From contig UQPP01000005.1 in NCBI GenBank assembly GCA_900543025.1, forward strand, positions 1-64,000: DNA of 64,000 nt. The letters are read 5' to 3'. Origin of the DNA: an uncultured Collinsella sp. GTDB lineage: Bacteria > Actinomycetota > Coriobacteriia > Coriobacteriales > Coriobacteriaceae. Position numbers and translations under genes: made by a program. The number at the start of each line of letters is the position of its first letter. The first letter of the stretch is position 1. This document shows, piece by piece, positions 45,619 to 55,000 of this stretch. A model generated the notes under the pieces. The model was not told the origin of the DNA. It worked only from the letters and a program-made list of their open reading frames with translations, and ran no database searches.

Positions 45619-46203
45619 ATGGATCATAAAATGTCGCGCTCGCCGTGGGTTATTCATTATGACGGCTCGAGCTGCAACGGATGCGATATCGAGGTGCTGG
45701 CCTCGCTCACGCCGCTGTTCGATGCGGAGCGCTTTGGCGTGGTCAACACCGGCAACCCCAAGCATGCGGATATCTTTTTGGTGACGGGGTCGGTCAATGC
45801 CCAGAACCTGCCTGTCGTGCGCCAGATCTACAACCAGATGCTCGAGCCCAAGTGTGTAGTGGCATGCGGTATCTGCGCGTGCTCGGGCGGCGTGTTTCGC
45901 GATGCCTATAACGTGATCGGCGGCGTGGACCGCGCGATTCCCGTGGATGTGTACGCGCCCGGGTGCGCCGTTCGCCCCGAGACGGTGATCGATGCCATCG
46001 TGGAGGCGTGCGGCATCCTGGATCAGAAGGAGGCCGTGATGCGTGCTGGCGGCGATCCGCTTACCGTGGGCGGCGCCGCAACCTGGGACGGTGGCGTTGA
46101 GCTGGGCGAGGACGGGTTTGTGGCTGCTGCGGGGGCCGGCGACGCGCCTGCCGCTGGCGACGCACCTGCCGGGACGCCCGCCGCTGCAAAGGAGGCCGAG
46201 TAA
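45619..46203 (+). CDS. echC: Ech-type hydrogenase small subunit (NuoB-like)
   Basis: 194 residues. Cys19/22, Cys83 and Cys116 (SCNGC, ACGIC, APGC) are placed as in NuoB/EchC for the proximal 4Fe-4S cluster that passes electrons to the NiFe site. From about residue 150 there is an Ala/Pro/Gly-rich tail, extra to the family. AGGAGGCGG precedes the ATG, 12 bases after the previous stop. The stop overlaps the next start (TAATG). Confidence 0.94.
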   Translation: MDHKMSRSPWVIHYDGSSCNGCDIEVLASLTPLFDAERFGVVNTGNPKHADIFLVTGSVNAQNLPVVRQIYNQMLEPKCVVACGICACSGGVFRDAYNVIGGVDRAIPVDVYAPGCAVRPETVIDAIVEACGILDQKEAVMRAGGDPLTVGGAATWDGGVELGEDGFVAAAGAGDAPAAGDAPAGTPAAAKEAE

Positions 46204-46919
46204 TGCAAAAGGCAATCTACACTACCGTCGGGATCGATGAGCTGTTGCCGCATGTGCAGGCGCTCAAAGGTACCGGCGCGCGCTTTGTGCAGATGCATGC
46301 CGAGCGCTGTGTGGACGACGGATCGTATCGCCTGGTCTATACGTTTATCGACGTTCGTGCTGCTCAGGAGCATATTGCGCAGGACGGCAGCTATGCGATC
46401 GAGAACCTGGTGGTTGAGGGCATCGACCAGTATCAGGAGATTCCGTCCATCAGCTCGTACTATCCGGCGGTATTCCCGTTTGAAAACGAGGCGCACGACC
46501 TATTCGGTCTTGCCATCACCGATATGCAGGTTGACTTTAAGGGCTTTTTCTACCAGGTCTCGACTGCCGAACCCATGAGCGTTATCACGCCCGAGGTGAA
46601 GGCCGCGCGCGAGAAAGCCATGAAGGTGCGTGCCGCTGCCGAGGCCAAGGCGCGCAAGGCCGCGGCCGAAAAGGCCGCCGCGGCTGCGGCTGCTGCAGGG
46701 GAGGGTGCTGCGAGCGCCGGCGACGCCGCGGGCGCCGCTGCTCAGCCCGCTGCGGCTGCCGGCTCCGATACTCAGCATGACGATGCCGCTGCCAAGGCCG
46801 CGCTCAAGGCTGCTGAGATGGAGGCAAAGCTCGCCGCCATGGATCCCGAGAAAGCGGCCAAGGTCCGCGCGGCGCTTGCCGCCAAGGCCGCCCGCGACAA
46901 GCAGAAAAAGGAGGCGTAA
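46203..46919 (+). CDS. echD: Ech-type hydrogenase subunit EchD (NuoC-like) with a long Ala/Lys tail
   Basis: 238 residues. The first 125 or so match NuoC/EchD (VDDGSYRLVYTFIDV, PSISSYYPAVFPFENEAHDLFGL). The remainder, about 110 residues, is Ala/Lys/Glu-rich, helix-prone and unlike any NuoC; it has the look of a flexible or coiled-coil tail. The start overlaps the echC stop. The complex's soluble arm lies on the cytoplasmic face. Confidence 0.9.
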   Translation: MQKAIYTTVGIDELLPHVQALKGTGARFVQMHAERCVDDGSYRLVYTFIDVRAAQEHIAQDGSYAIENLVVEGIDQYQEIPSISSYYPAVFPFENEAHDLFGLAITDMQVDFKGFFYQVSTAEPMSVITPEVKAAREKAMKVRAAAEAKARKAAAEKAAAAAAAAGEGAASAGDAAGAAAQPAAAAGSDTQHDDAAAKAALKAAEMEAKLAAMDPEKAAKVRAALAAKAARDKQKKEA

Positions 46920-46924
46920 GGTCC

Positions 46925-48013
46925 ATGGCACATCGCTCCGTTATTCCGTTTGGCCCGCAGCACCCGGTGCTGCCCGAGCCGCTTCATCTGGACCTGGTGA
47001 TCGAGGATGACCGCGTCATCGAGGCAATTCCGCAGATCGGCTTTGTGCACCGCGGACTCGAGAAGCTCACCGAAAAGCGCGACATGCATCAGTTTGGCTA
47101 CATCGCCGAGCGCATCTGCGGCATTTGCGCCGTGGGCCACAGCTGCGGCTATGCCAGCGCCTGCGAGCGCATGCTCGACATCGAGGTGCCCGGCCGTGTG
47201 CAGTATATCCGCACCATTTTGCACGAGCTTTCGCGCATCCACTCGCATCTGCTGTGGCTGGGCCTGCTCGCCGACGCCTTTGGCTTCGAGGCGCTGTTCT
47301 ATCGGTCATGGACCCTGCGCGAGCAGATACTCAAGATTTTTGAGAGCACTTGCGGCGGGCGCGTGATTCTGTCGATTAACGAGATCGGCGGCCTTAAGCA
47401 CGATATCGAGGACTCCGAGCTGGCGGGCATTGTCCAGACGCTCGATGCCATGCGTCCTGGCTACGAGGCCCTGGTGCATACGTTTTTGGACGACAACAGC
47501 TGCGGCGAGCGCCTGCACAGCGTGGGCGTGATCAGCAAGAAGGACGCGTTGGATCTGTCGATGGTCGGTCCGTTTGGACGCGCCTCGGGCGTGGACTACG
47601 ACGTGCGCATGTTCGGTGACGGTGCCTATGCGGATCTGGCCGCGTTTGAACCTATCGTTGCTAGCGATGGCGACTGCTATGCCCGCTGCCAGGTGCGTTG
47701 TGCCGAGGTCACACAGGCCATGGACATCATCAAGGAGCTTGTGGGCAAAATTCCGCACGACGGAATCGGCGGGCGCACCAAGCTCACACCGGCCGACGGC
47801 GCGTGCGGCGAGGTCGTGATTGAGCAGCCGCGTGGCGAGGCGTATTACTATGTGCGCGGCAACGGCACCAAGAACCTGGACCGCTTCCGCGTGCGCACGC
47901 CGACGTCGCAAAACCTGGCGGGTCTGACGCATGCGCTGCAGGGCGTGCTCCTTGCCAACGTGCCCATGATTATCCTGACCATCGACCCCTGCATTAGCTG
48001 CACGGAAAGGTAG
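46925..48013 (+). CDS. echE: Ech-type [NiFe] hydrogenase large subunit
   Basis: 362 residues of the NuoD/EchE family. Both nickel-binding Cys pairs are present: Cys65/68 in RICGIC and Cys356/359 in DPCISCTER, so it is a hydrogenase, not a complex I-like protein. The chain ends three residues after the last Cys (TER), so there is no C-terminal peptide for a maturation protease to remove. Other landmarks: GPQHP, GFVHRGLEKL and the RGEAYYYVRG block. No hyp maturation genes occur in the window. AAGGAGG overlaps the end of echD. Confidence 0.95.
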   Translation: MAHRSVIPFGPQHPVLPEPLHLDLVIEDDRVIEAIPQIGFVHRGLEKLTEKRDMHQFGYIAERICGICAVGHSCGYASACERMLDIEVPGRVQYIRTILHELSRIHSHLLWLGLLADAFGFEALFYRSWTLREQILKIFESTCGGRVILSINEIGGLKHDIEDSELAGIVQTLDAMRPGYEALVHTFLDDNSCGERLHSVGVISKKDALDLSMVGPFGRASGVDYDVRMFGDGAYADLAAFEPIVASDGDCYARCQVRCAEVTQAMDIIKELVGKIPHDGIGGRTKLTPADGACGEVVIEQPRGEAYYYVRGNGTKNLDRFRVRTPTSQNLAGLTHALQGVLLANVPMIILTIDPCISCTER

Positions 48014-48020
48014 GCGCGGC

Positions 48021-48362
48021 ATGAGTTTGCTGACATTTGCCAAGACGGCCTTGGGCTCTATGGTCAAGCAGCCGGTCACGGTGTGCTATCCGCAGGAGAA
48101 GCTCGCGGCACCCGAGCGACTGCGCGGGCACATCGTTAACGACATGGACGTGTGCATTTGCTGCGGCATGTGCGCGCGCCGCTGCCCGGCGGGCGCGCTC
48201 GCGGTCGATCGCAAGGGTGGAACGTGGTCGATCGACCCGTATGCCTGCGTGGTGTGCGGCGAGTGCATCGAGAGCTGTCCCAAGCACTGCCTGACTATGG
48301 ACACCGCTCGTACTCCAGTTGCGGCGGATAAGACTCCCACGGTGGAAACCAAGCCGGAGTAG
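48021..48362 (+). CDS. echF: Ech-type hydrogenase ferredoxin subunit (NuoI-like)
   Basis: 113 residues with two 4Fe-4S motifs, Cys45/48/51/55 and Cys76/79/82/86, of the NuoI/EchF polyferredoxin type. It carries electrons from reduced ferredoxin to the small subunit. It has a short polar C-terminal tail. Starts seven bases after echE; last gene of the operon. Confidence 0.93.
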   Translation: MSLLTFAKTALGSMVKQPVTVCYPQEKLAAPERLRGHIVNDMDVCICCGMCARRCPAGALAVDRKGGTWSIDPYACVVCGECIESCPKHCLTMDTARTPVAADKTPTVETKPE

Positions 48363-48394
48363 CTCTGGAATGGGGCTGGTATAGCGCTGGAATA

Positions 48395-48428
48395 GGGGCC
48401 GGTGGGGCAAAAATGCCCCACCGGCCCC
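48395..48428 (+). terminator. hairpin at the end of the hydrogenase operon
   Basis: A perfect 15-bp stem GGGGCCGGTGGGGCA with its complement and an AAAA loop. No T-run follows, so it may be a processing or Rho-related site. Confidence 0.65.
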
Positions 48429-48460
48429 GCGCTTAAACGCGCGGCGGAGCCGCCGTGAAC

Positions 48461-48612
48461 AAAACTATGCCGGTTTACGGGGCTGGATAGCGAACCTCCG
48501 ACCATATAGAAAACCGCAAAAACAAAACCGCAGGTAGATAGCCTGCCGTTTTCCAAAAAATGAAGGTATGGATGAGGGTCCCGACTTTAGCCCCGTAAAC
48601 CGGCATAGTTTT
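48461..48612 (+). repeat. nested palindrome, arm type A (copy 2)
   Basis: Outer arms as in copy 1 (AACTATGCCGGTTTACGGGG); middle arms GACCATAT / GGTATGGATGAGGG; inner hairpin ACCGCAGGTAGATAGCCTGC. 152 bp. Confidence 0.88.
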
Positions 48613-48706
48613 GAAATAGCACCATATCCGTAACAGCCCTTTAACTCCCGTGGACGGAGGAAAACGGACCATTTTGGCCTTGCGAGGGCTGCCGCGTGAC
48701 CCGTCT

Positions 48707-48866
48707 GCCACGAAATGGGCCCATCTACTACGTTTAGGCGGCAGCCCTCGACCACGTCAAGTAATGCGAAATGAAAACCGCAGGTAGAACGCTTGCGGTC
48801 TTTCATGAAAAGCGGCTATGGTCGGGGGTATCGAGTCAAACGTAGTAGATGGCCCGATTTCGTGGC
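48707..48866 (+). repeat. nested palindrome, arm type B (copy 2)
   Basis: Exactly 160 bp between GCCACGAAA and TTTCGTGGC, with CCCATCTACTACGTTTA arms; middle arms CTCGACCA / TATGGTCGGGG; inner hairpin ACCGCAGGTAGAACGCTTGC. Confidence 0.88.
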
Positions 48867-48960
48867 GAGCGTTACCAACTGATCCCCCGGGGACGGAGGA
48901 AAACGGATCATTTTGACCTGTTGGCTCCGAGTCGCATCCGTTTTCCTGCGAAAACTCTCG

Positions 48961-49090
48961 TGTCTCAACTTTGGTGAGACATTTGTCTCACGCCCAAAAT
49001 CAAATCTGGAACGTGTGTCACCTGCCCTAATTGTGTCTCATTTCGTAACTTTAGGCTGATGCAAGGTCTGAGACCGCGAGAAGGGAGACA
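48961..49090 (+). promoter_or_regulatory. cluster of TGTCTCA/TGAGACA sites before the giant surface protein
   Basis: TGTCTCA at 48961-48967; a perfect 18-bp palindrome GTGAGACATTTGTCTCAC at 48974-48991; TGTCTCA at 49034-49040; palindrome GGTCTGAGACC at 49065-49075; GGGAGACAC at 49084-49092. This spacing looks like a set of operators for one regulator. The TAACTT at 49047-49052 is a weak -10 candidate. GAAGGGAG is the ribosome site. Confidence 0.6.
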
Positions 49091-49092
49091 CG

Positions 49093-52000
49093 ATGGGTAA
49101 GTACACGAGGGGTCTCTTGGCGGTGATACTGGCCGTAGTGCTGGTGTTGCCAGCCGCAGCATTCGCCATGCTGCCCGAGGCCAACGCCAGGTCCAGCACA
49201 GGAATGGACGGACCGATAATGACCGGAAAGGTCGCCGACCCCGACACCAGCGGTCGCTGGGAAATCTGGGCGGCAGGCCACGGTGGCAATAAGGTAACGA
49301 CCCAAAACGTCGGTCGAATCTGGACCGACAAGACGGTCAAGGCAACCGAGGAAAACGAAGAGTCGGACTTTTTGACCACGCTTTCGGCGATGTCCTCGAC
49401 GTCTAATTCAACCGTGACGGTTACCACGCCGCTCGACATCGTGATGGTGCTGGATGCCTCTGGCTCGATGGATCATGAGATGGGCGGTGGAGATCCCACC
49501 AGGCGCATCGATGCGCTGGAGAGCGCTGCCAGCAGCTTCATCGACGCCATTGCCAAACAAAACGAGGGCATCGAGGGCGTGGATAGGCAGCATAAGGTTG
49601 CTATCGTTAAGTTTGCGGGCAAGACGTCCAACAATATCGGCAACGAGACGTATCGTGACGGAGGATACACCTACAATTACACACAGGTTATGAAAGACCT
49701 GACCGATTGCTCCGGCGGCAACGTGAAAGCTCTTAAGCATAGGATTGCCCAGATTACACCCGCTGGTGCAACGCGCGCCGACAATGGTCTGCAGCTGGCA
49801 GAGGGTATCACTTCTGGTCGCGCGGACGCCAAGAAGATTGTTGTGTTCTTTACCGACGGCACGCCAACGAAAATTGACAAGTTTGATCCTACGGTTGCTA
49901 ACGCTGCCGTGGCGGCTGCCAAGAACATGAAGGACAGCAAGGCCACCGTTTATACTATCGGCATCTTTGATGGCGCGGATCCCAGCGCTGGTATCCAGGA
50001 TTCGGGAAAAAGCCAAAAAGAGAACAAGTTCATGCAGGCCGTTTCGAGCAACTACCCCAATGCCACGGCATGGGATACCCACGGCACACGCGCGGAAAAC
50101 TCCGACTACTACAAGTCGGCGACCAATGCAGAAGAGCTCAAGAAGGTCTTCGACGACATCTCACAGGCCATTACGTCGGAGCCGCCTTATCCGACCGAAA
50201 TCCACAAGGGCTACGACGAGACCAAGTCCGGCTACATCACGTTTACCGATGAGCTGGGCGACTTTATGCAGGTCGACGGATTTACCGAAGTCGTCATCAA
50301 CGGCACGCCGTTTACCGAGGCGAGCAAGACGGTCAACAAAGAAACCAATACCGACACCTACGAGTTCGCCGGCAAGGCAAAAGACCTGCTCATTACCGTG
50401 CAGCGTGCCGGCGACGACAATCCCCAGAAGGGCGATACCGTAACGGTCAACATTCCCGCGTCGTTGATTCCTCTGAGTCACTTTAAGACCGTAGACGGCA
50501 AGCTTTCGGTCGATACCGTTAAGCCCATCCAGGTGAAGTATGCCTCGAGCGTGAAGAAGGGCGCACTCGACAACCTGTTTACGCCCGAGAAGGTAACGGG
50601 GCTCAAGGATTACATCGAGAGCAATACGGCTGTTGCCAACGGCGCCAAGACCGTGAGCTTCTACGCGAACAAGTGGAGCGGTGGTGCGTTGGGTGATACG
50701 GTCGCGACCTTTGAGCCGGCCGACACCAACCGCTACTACTACTTCCAGAAGCAGACTCCCATTTACGCGGATAAGGACTGCACGCAGCCTGCAAAGAATT
50801 CGCTGGCAGATACCGGCACCTATTACTACAAGGATGAGTTTGAGGAGCAGGGCGCGAACGGTGAGGCCAAGTCTGCCACCGCCGTCATCGAGTTTATCGG
50901 CCGCGACGCTGCCAAGTTTGACGGCGCTATAGTTGCCGACAAGGACGGAAACCTGTCGTTTAGCGTGGGAACCGCGCGCCTGGCCTTTATCGACGAGCTC
51001 CACACCGCCAAGAAGAGCGTGGGCGACAACAACACCGGCACCGCGACCGACGTTCTCAACCCCAAGTGGAACAACATGTCCGCCAAGGCAGCTGCGACGC
51101 ATGTCAATTCCTACCTGGGCAACAACGGCAAGATCAGCTTTGCGTATGACATGACGCCGGCAATGGTGAACACCAAGGCCAGCTTTGGTCTAACCAAGGT
51201 GCTCGAGGGCCGCGCTTGGACGGATACGGACACGTTTGAGTTTGGGCTGACGTCCGAGGGCAATGCTCCGATGCCTGCGACTACGACTGCGATCGTGCAC
51301 GGGGCCGACCTGGACGACAAGGGCAAGGCTGCCATCGACTTCGGCACGATTGAATACACCGAGCCTGGCACGTACGTCTACAAGGTTAGCGAAAAGCACG
51401 CCGGGACCACGATTGACGGCATTGCCTACAGCGGTAGCGTCGCGGAGATCACCGTGACGGTGACGCCCAACAAGAAGGGTGAGCTCAGCGCCGCTGTGAA
51501 GGTGGCCTGGAGTGAAGCCGAAGTGACCGAGTTCAAGAACGTCTACGCTGCGGATCCTGTTGAGTCCAGCGTTACCGACCAGATTACCGTGGCCAAGTCC
51601 CTGACCGGGCGCGACTTGACGGAAGGCGAGTTCAGTTTTGAGCTGCGCGAGGTTAAGGGCGAGGACTCTGAGCTTATCGAGACCGTTGCGAACGCCGCCG
51701 ACGGCAAGGTGACGTTCAGTGCCATCAAGTACACCGAGATCGGCCAGCACACCTACAAGCTGCATGAGGTTAAGGGCAACGCCGGCGGTATTGACTACGA
51801 TGACGCGGTCTACACCATCGTGACGACCATCGCCGATAACGGCAAGGGCCAGCTGGTTGCCACGCACGAGCTGAAGGACGCCAAGGACGTCAAGAGCATC
51901 GAGTTCAAGAACGTCTACACCACGAATGCTGCCGAGGTATCACTTGTGGGCAAGAAGAACCTGCAGGTCGCCGACGGCTTGACCCCGGCTGACATTGCCG

Positions 52001-55000
52001 GCAAGTTCACCTTTACCGTGACCGGTGAAGATGGTGCACCCATGCCCGCGAACGCGAGCGTGACCAATCATGCCAAGGGCAAGGTCGACTTTGGCAAGAT
52101 CACCTTTACGCTCGACGACCTTAACAAGGCTCTGGGCGAGAAGCCCGAGAAGCGCGAGCACACCTTTACCTACACCGTGACCGAGTTCGGCGAGGTCGCT
52201 GGCGTGACCAACGACGCCAAGCTGTCGCGCGAGGTTTCCTTCACCGTGACTGATGACGGCAAGGGCAATCTGAAAGTATCCCACAAGCCGGACGGCGATG
52301 TGGCATTTACGTTCACCAATACCTATAACGTGACGCCTGTCGAGACGAGCGTCACCGACCAGATTACCGCGAACAAGGTTCTGACCGGGCGTGAGCTTGC
52401 TGCCGGCGAGTTCTCCTTTGAGCTGGTCGAGGGCGACAAGGTCGTCGCCAAGGGCACTAACGCTGCCGACGGCACGATTGCCATGGACAAAACCATTTAC
52501 GACAAACCCGGCGAGCACACCTACACGCTGCGCGAGGTCAACGGCGGAACCATCAGCAAGGGCATCACGTACGGCGACGCCAAGTACACCATCGAGACCA
52601 CCATTACCGACAAGGGCGATGGCACGCTCAAGGCTGAGCATGTCCTGAAGGACGCCACGGCTGCGACCTTCAGGAACACTTACAGCGTGACCCCGACCGA
52701 TGCAGAGCTCGACTTTGACCTGAGCAAGGCCATCGACGGTCGCGAGTGGACGGATGGGGACGAGTTCAGCTTTACCATTACCGCCCCCGATGGCGCCCCG
52801 CTACCCGATCCTGCAACCGTAACCGTGAGCAAGCACGATGCGAAGGACGACATTGCCGCCATCAAGTTCGGCAAGATTCGCTACACGGCTGCCGGAACCT
52901 ACAAGTACGAGATCCGCGAGAACGCGGGCAATACGGTCGGCATGACGTATGACTCCCACGTCGCGACCGCCGAAGTAACCGTGACCGAGGACGGCGATGG
53001 CAACCTGACCGCCAACGTCACCAAGAAGGAAAACGGACGCTTTACCAACACGTACCGCACTGAGCTTAACTACACCGCGGCCGGCGGTCTGTGGCTCAGC
53101 AAGTATCTGGACGGCCGCCCCATGACCGAGGGTCAGTTCACCTTTACCGTGACACCCGCTGACGACGCTTCGGCTCGCGCGCTCGGTCTGCTGCCCGGGG
53201 CTAATAGCTTCAAGTCCCCCGCAGCGGCAGAGGCAACGGTCGGACTGATCGACATTCTGTCTGGTCATGAGGTTAAATTTACGCAGGCTGACGCCGGCAA
53301 GACCTTCAAGTACACCGTGGCCGAAAAGAACGACGGCCAGCCCGGTTACACCTACGATGACGCCGTACGCACGGTGACGATCGCCATCGCCGACGACACC
53401 GCCGGTACGCTCACTGCTACGACGACCGTTTCCGGTGGTCCCGAGGGCACGCATGAGACGGTCCACAAGAGTGGCGAGAACAAGGTCGAGAAGGCCCTGG
53501 TGCCGTTCCACAACAGTTACAGCGCTATGACCAACACGCCTGGTGGTACCGCTGCTCAGGTCGTTGCCACCAAGACTCTGACCGGTCGCCCGATGGCCGA
53601 CGGCGAGTTCTGGTTCGGCATCGCCTATCAGGGTGAGCTTGTGGCATACGAAAACCTCAAGCCCAATATCGGCGGGCACGTGAGCTTTGATACGCTGCAC
53701 TACGACACCAAGATGCTTGCTAATCTTGAGGCTGCTGGGCTTGCTTATCGTACCGATAAGGACGGCAAGCTTGCCTGGACCATTAACTACACGGCCTACG
53801 AAGATTTATTCGGGCTGCCGAATGGCGTTTCCGCTACAACGTGGAGCTTTGGCTTTAAGGTTATCGTCGTCGACAACGGTGACGGTACCCTGACGGCGAC
53901 GGTCGACTACGGCGGCGTCGAGCCCTTGTTCGAGAACGCCTACGGCGCCGACGCCGTGGATGCCGCGCTCACCGGTACTAAGAAGCTCCAGGTTGCCGAG
54001 GGCCTGACCCCAGCCGACATCACGGGTAAGTTCACCTTTACCGTGACCGCCGACGAGGCAGGTGCCCCGATGCCCGAACGCACGACCGTAACCAACGACG
54101 CAGCCGGTAACGTGGACTTTGGCAAGATCCACTTTACGCTCGAGGACCTCAACCGCGCTCTGGGCGTGACGGACGATGCGACCGATAAGGCCGAGGCAGA
54201 CGAAGCTGACGACGTCGACGCTGACGAGGCAGAGGCCGGCGCCGACGCTGATGCCAACGCTGACGAGCCCGGCGACGAGTCCGAGCCTGCGGCCCCCACC
54301 GCTCCGCGCTCGCACACCTTTGCCTATACGGTGACCGAGACCGGCAGCGCCCCTGGCGTGACCAACGATGCCAACGCTACGCGCAAGGTTTCCTATACCG
54401 TGACTGACGACGGCACCGGACATCTGAGCGTCAAGCGCGAAGGCGACGACGGTGCTGCCTTCACGTTCACCAACACCTACAGCGTGGCGCCTACCGATTC
54501 TTCCGTGACCGATCAGGTCAAGACGGTCAAGCGTCTGACCGGACGCGACCTTGCAGCTGGCGAGTTCACGTTTGATCTGCTCGAGGACGACGTGGTTGTC
54601 GCAAGCGGCGCCAACGACGCCAACGGCACTGTGACACTGAGCCCGATTCGCTACGAGGCGCCCGGCACGCACACGTACACGCTGCGCGAGGCTTGCCCCA
54701 ACGCGCTCGGCCTGTACAAGGGCGTCACCTATGACGGCACGACCTACACCGTCGTGACCACCGTCTCCGACAATGGTGATGGCACGCTGACCGCGGCGCA
54801 CAAGCTCGAGGGAGCTACCGAGTCGGCTGGCTTTACCAACAAGTATCACGCCATGCCCACGCAGGTCTCCATCGGCGCCATCAAGGTGCTCGAGGGACGC
54901 GAGCTCAAGAAGGACGAGTTTAGCTTTAAGCTCGTTGGCGAGGACATCGAGTCCACCGTCACCAACGATGCCGACGGCAAGATCGGCTTCGACAAGTTCG

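Larger units (their letters stand above)
48429..48960. other. gene-free region filled by nested palindromes A2 and B2
   Basis: Holds palindrome A2 (48461-48612), the motif GGACGGAGGAAAACGGACCA (48653-48672), palindrome B2 (48707-48866) and the same motif again at about 48892-48912. No gene is seen. Confidence 0.8.
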
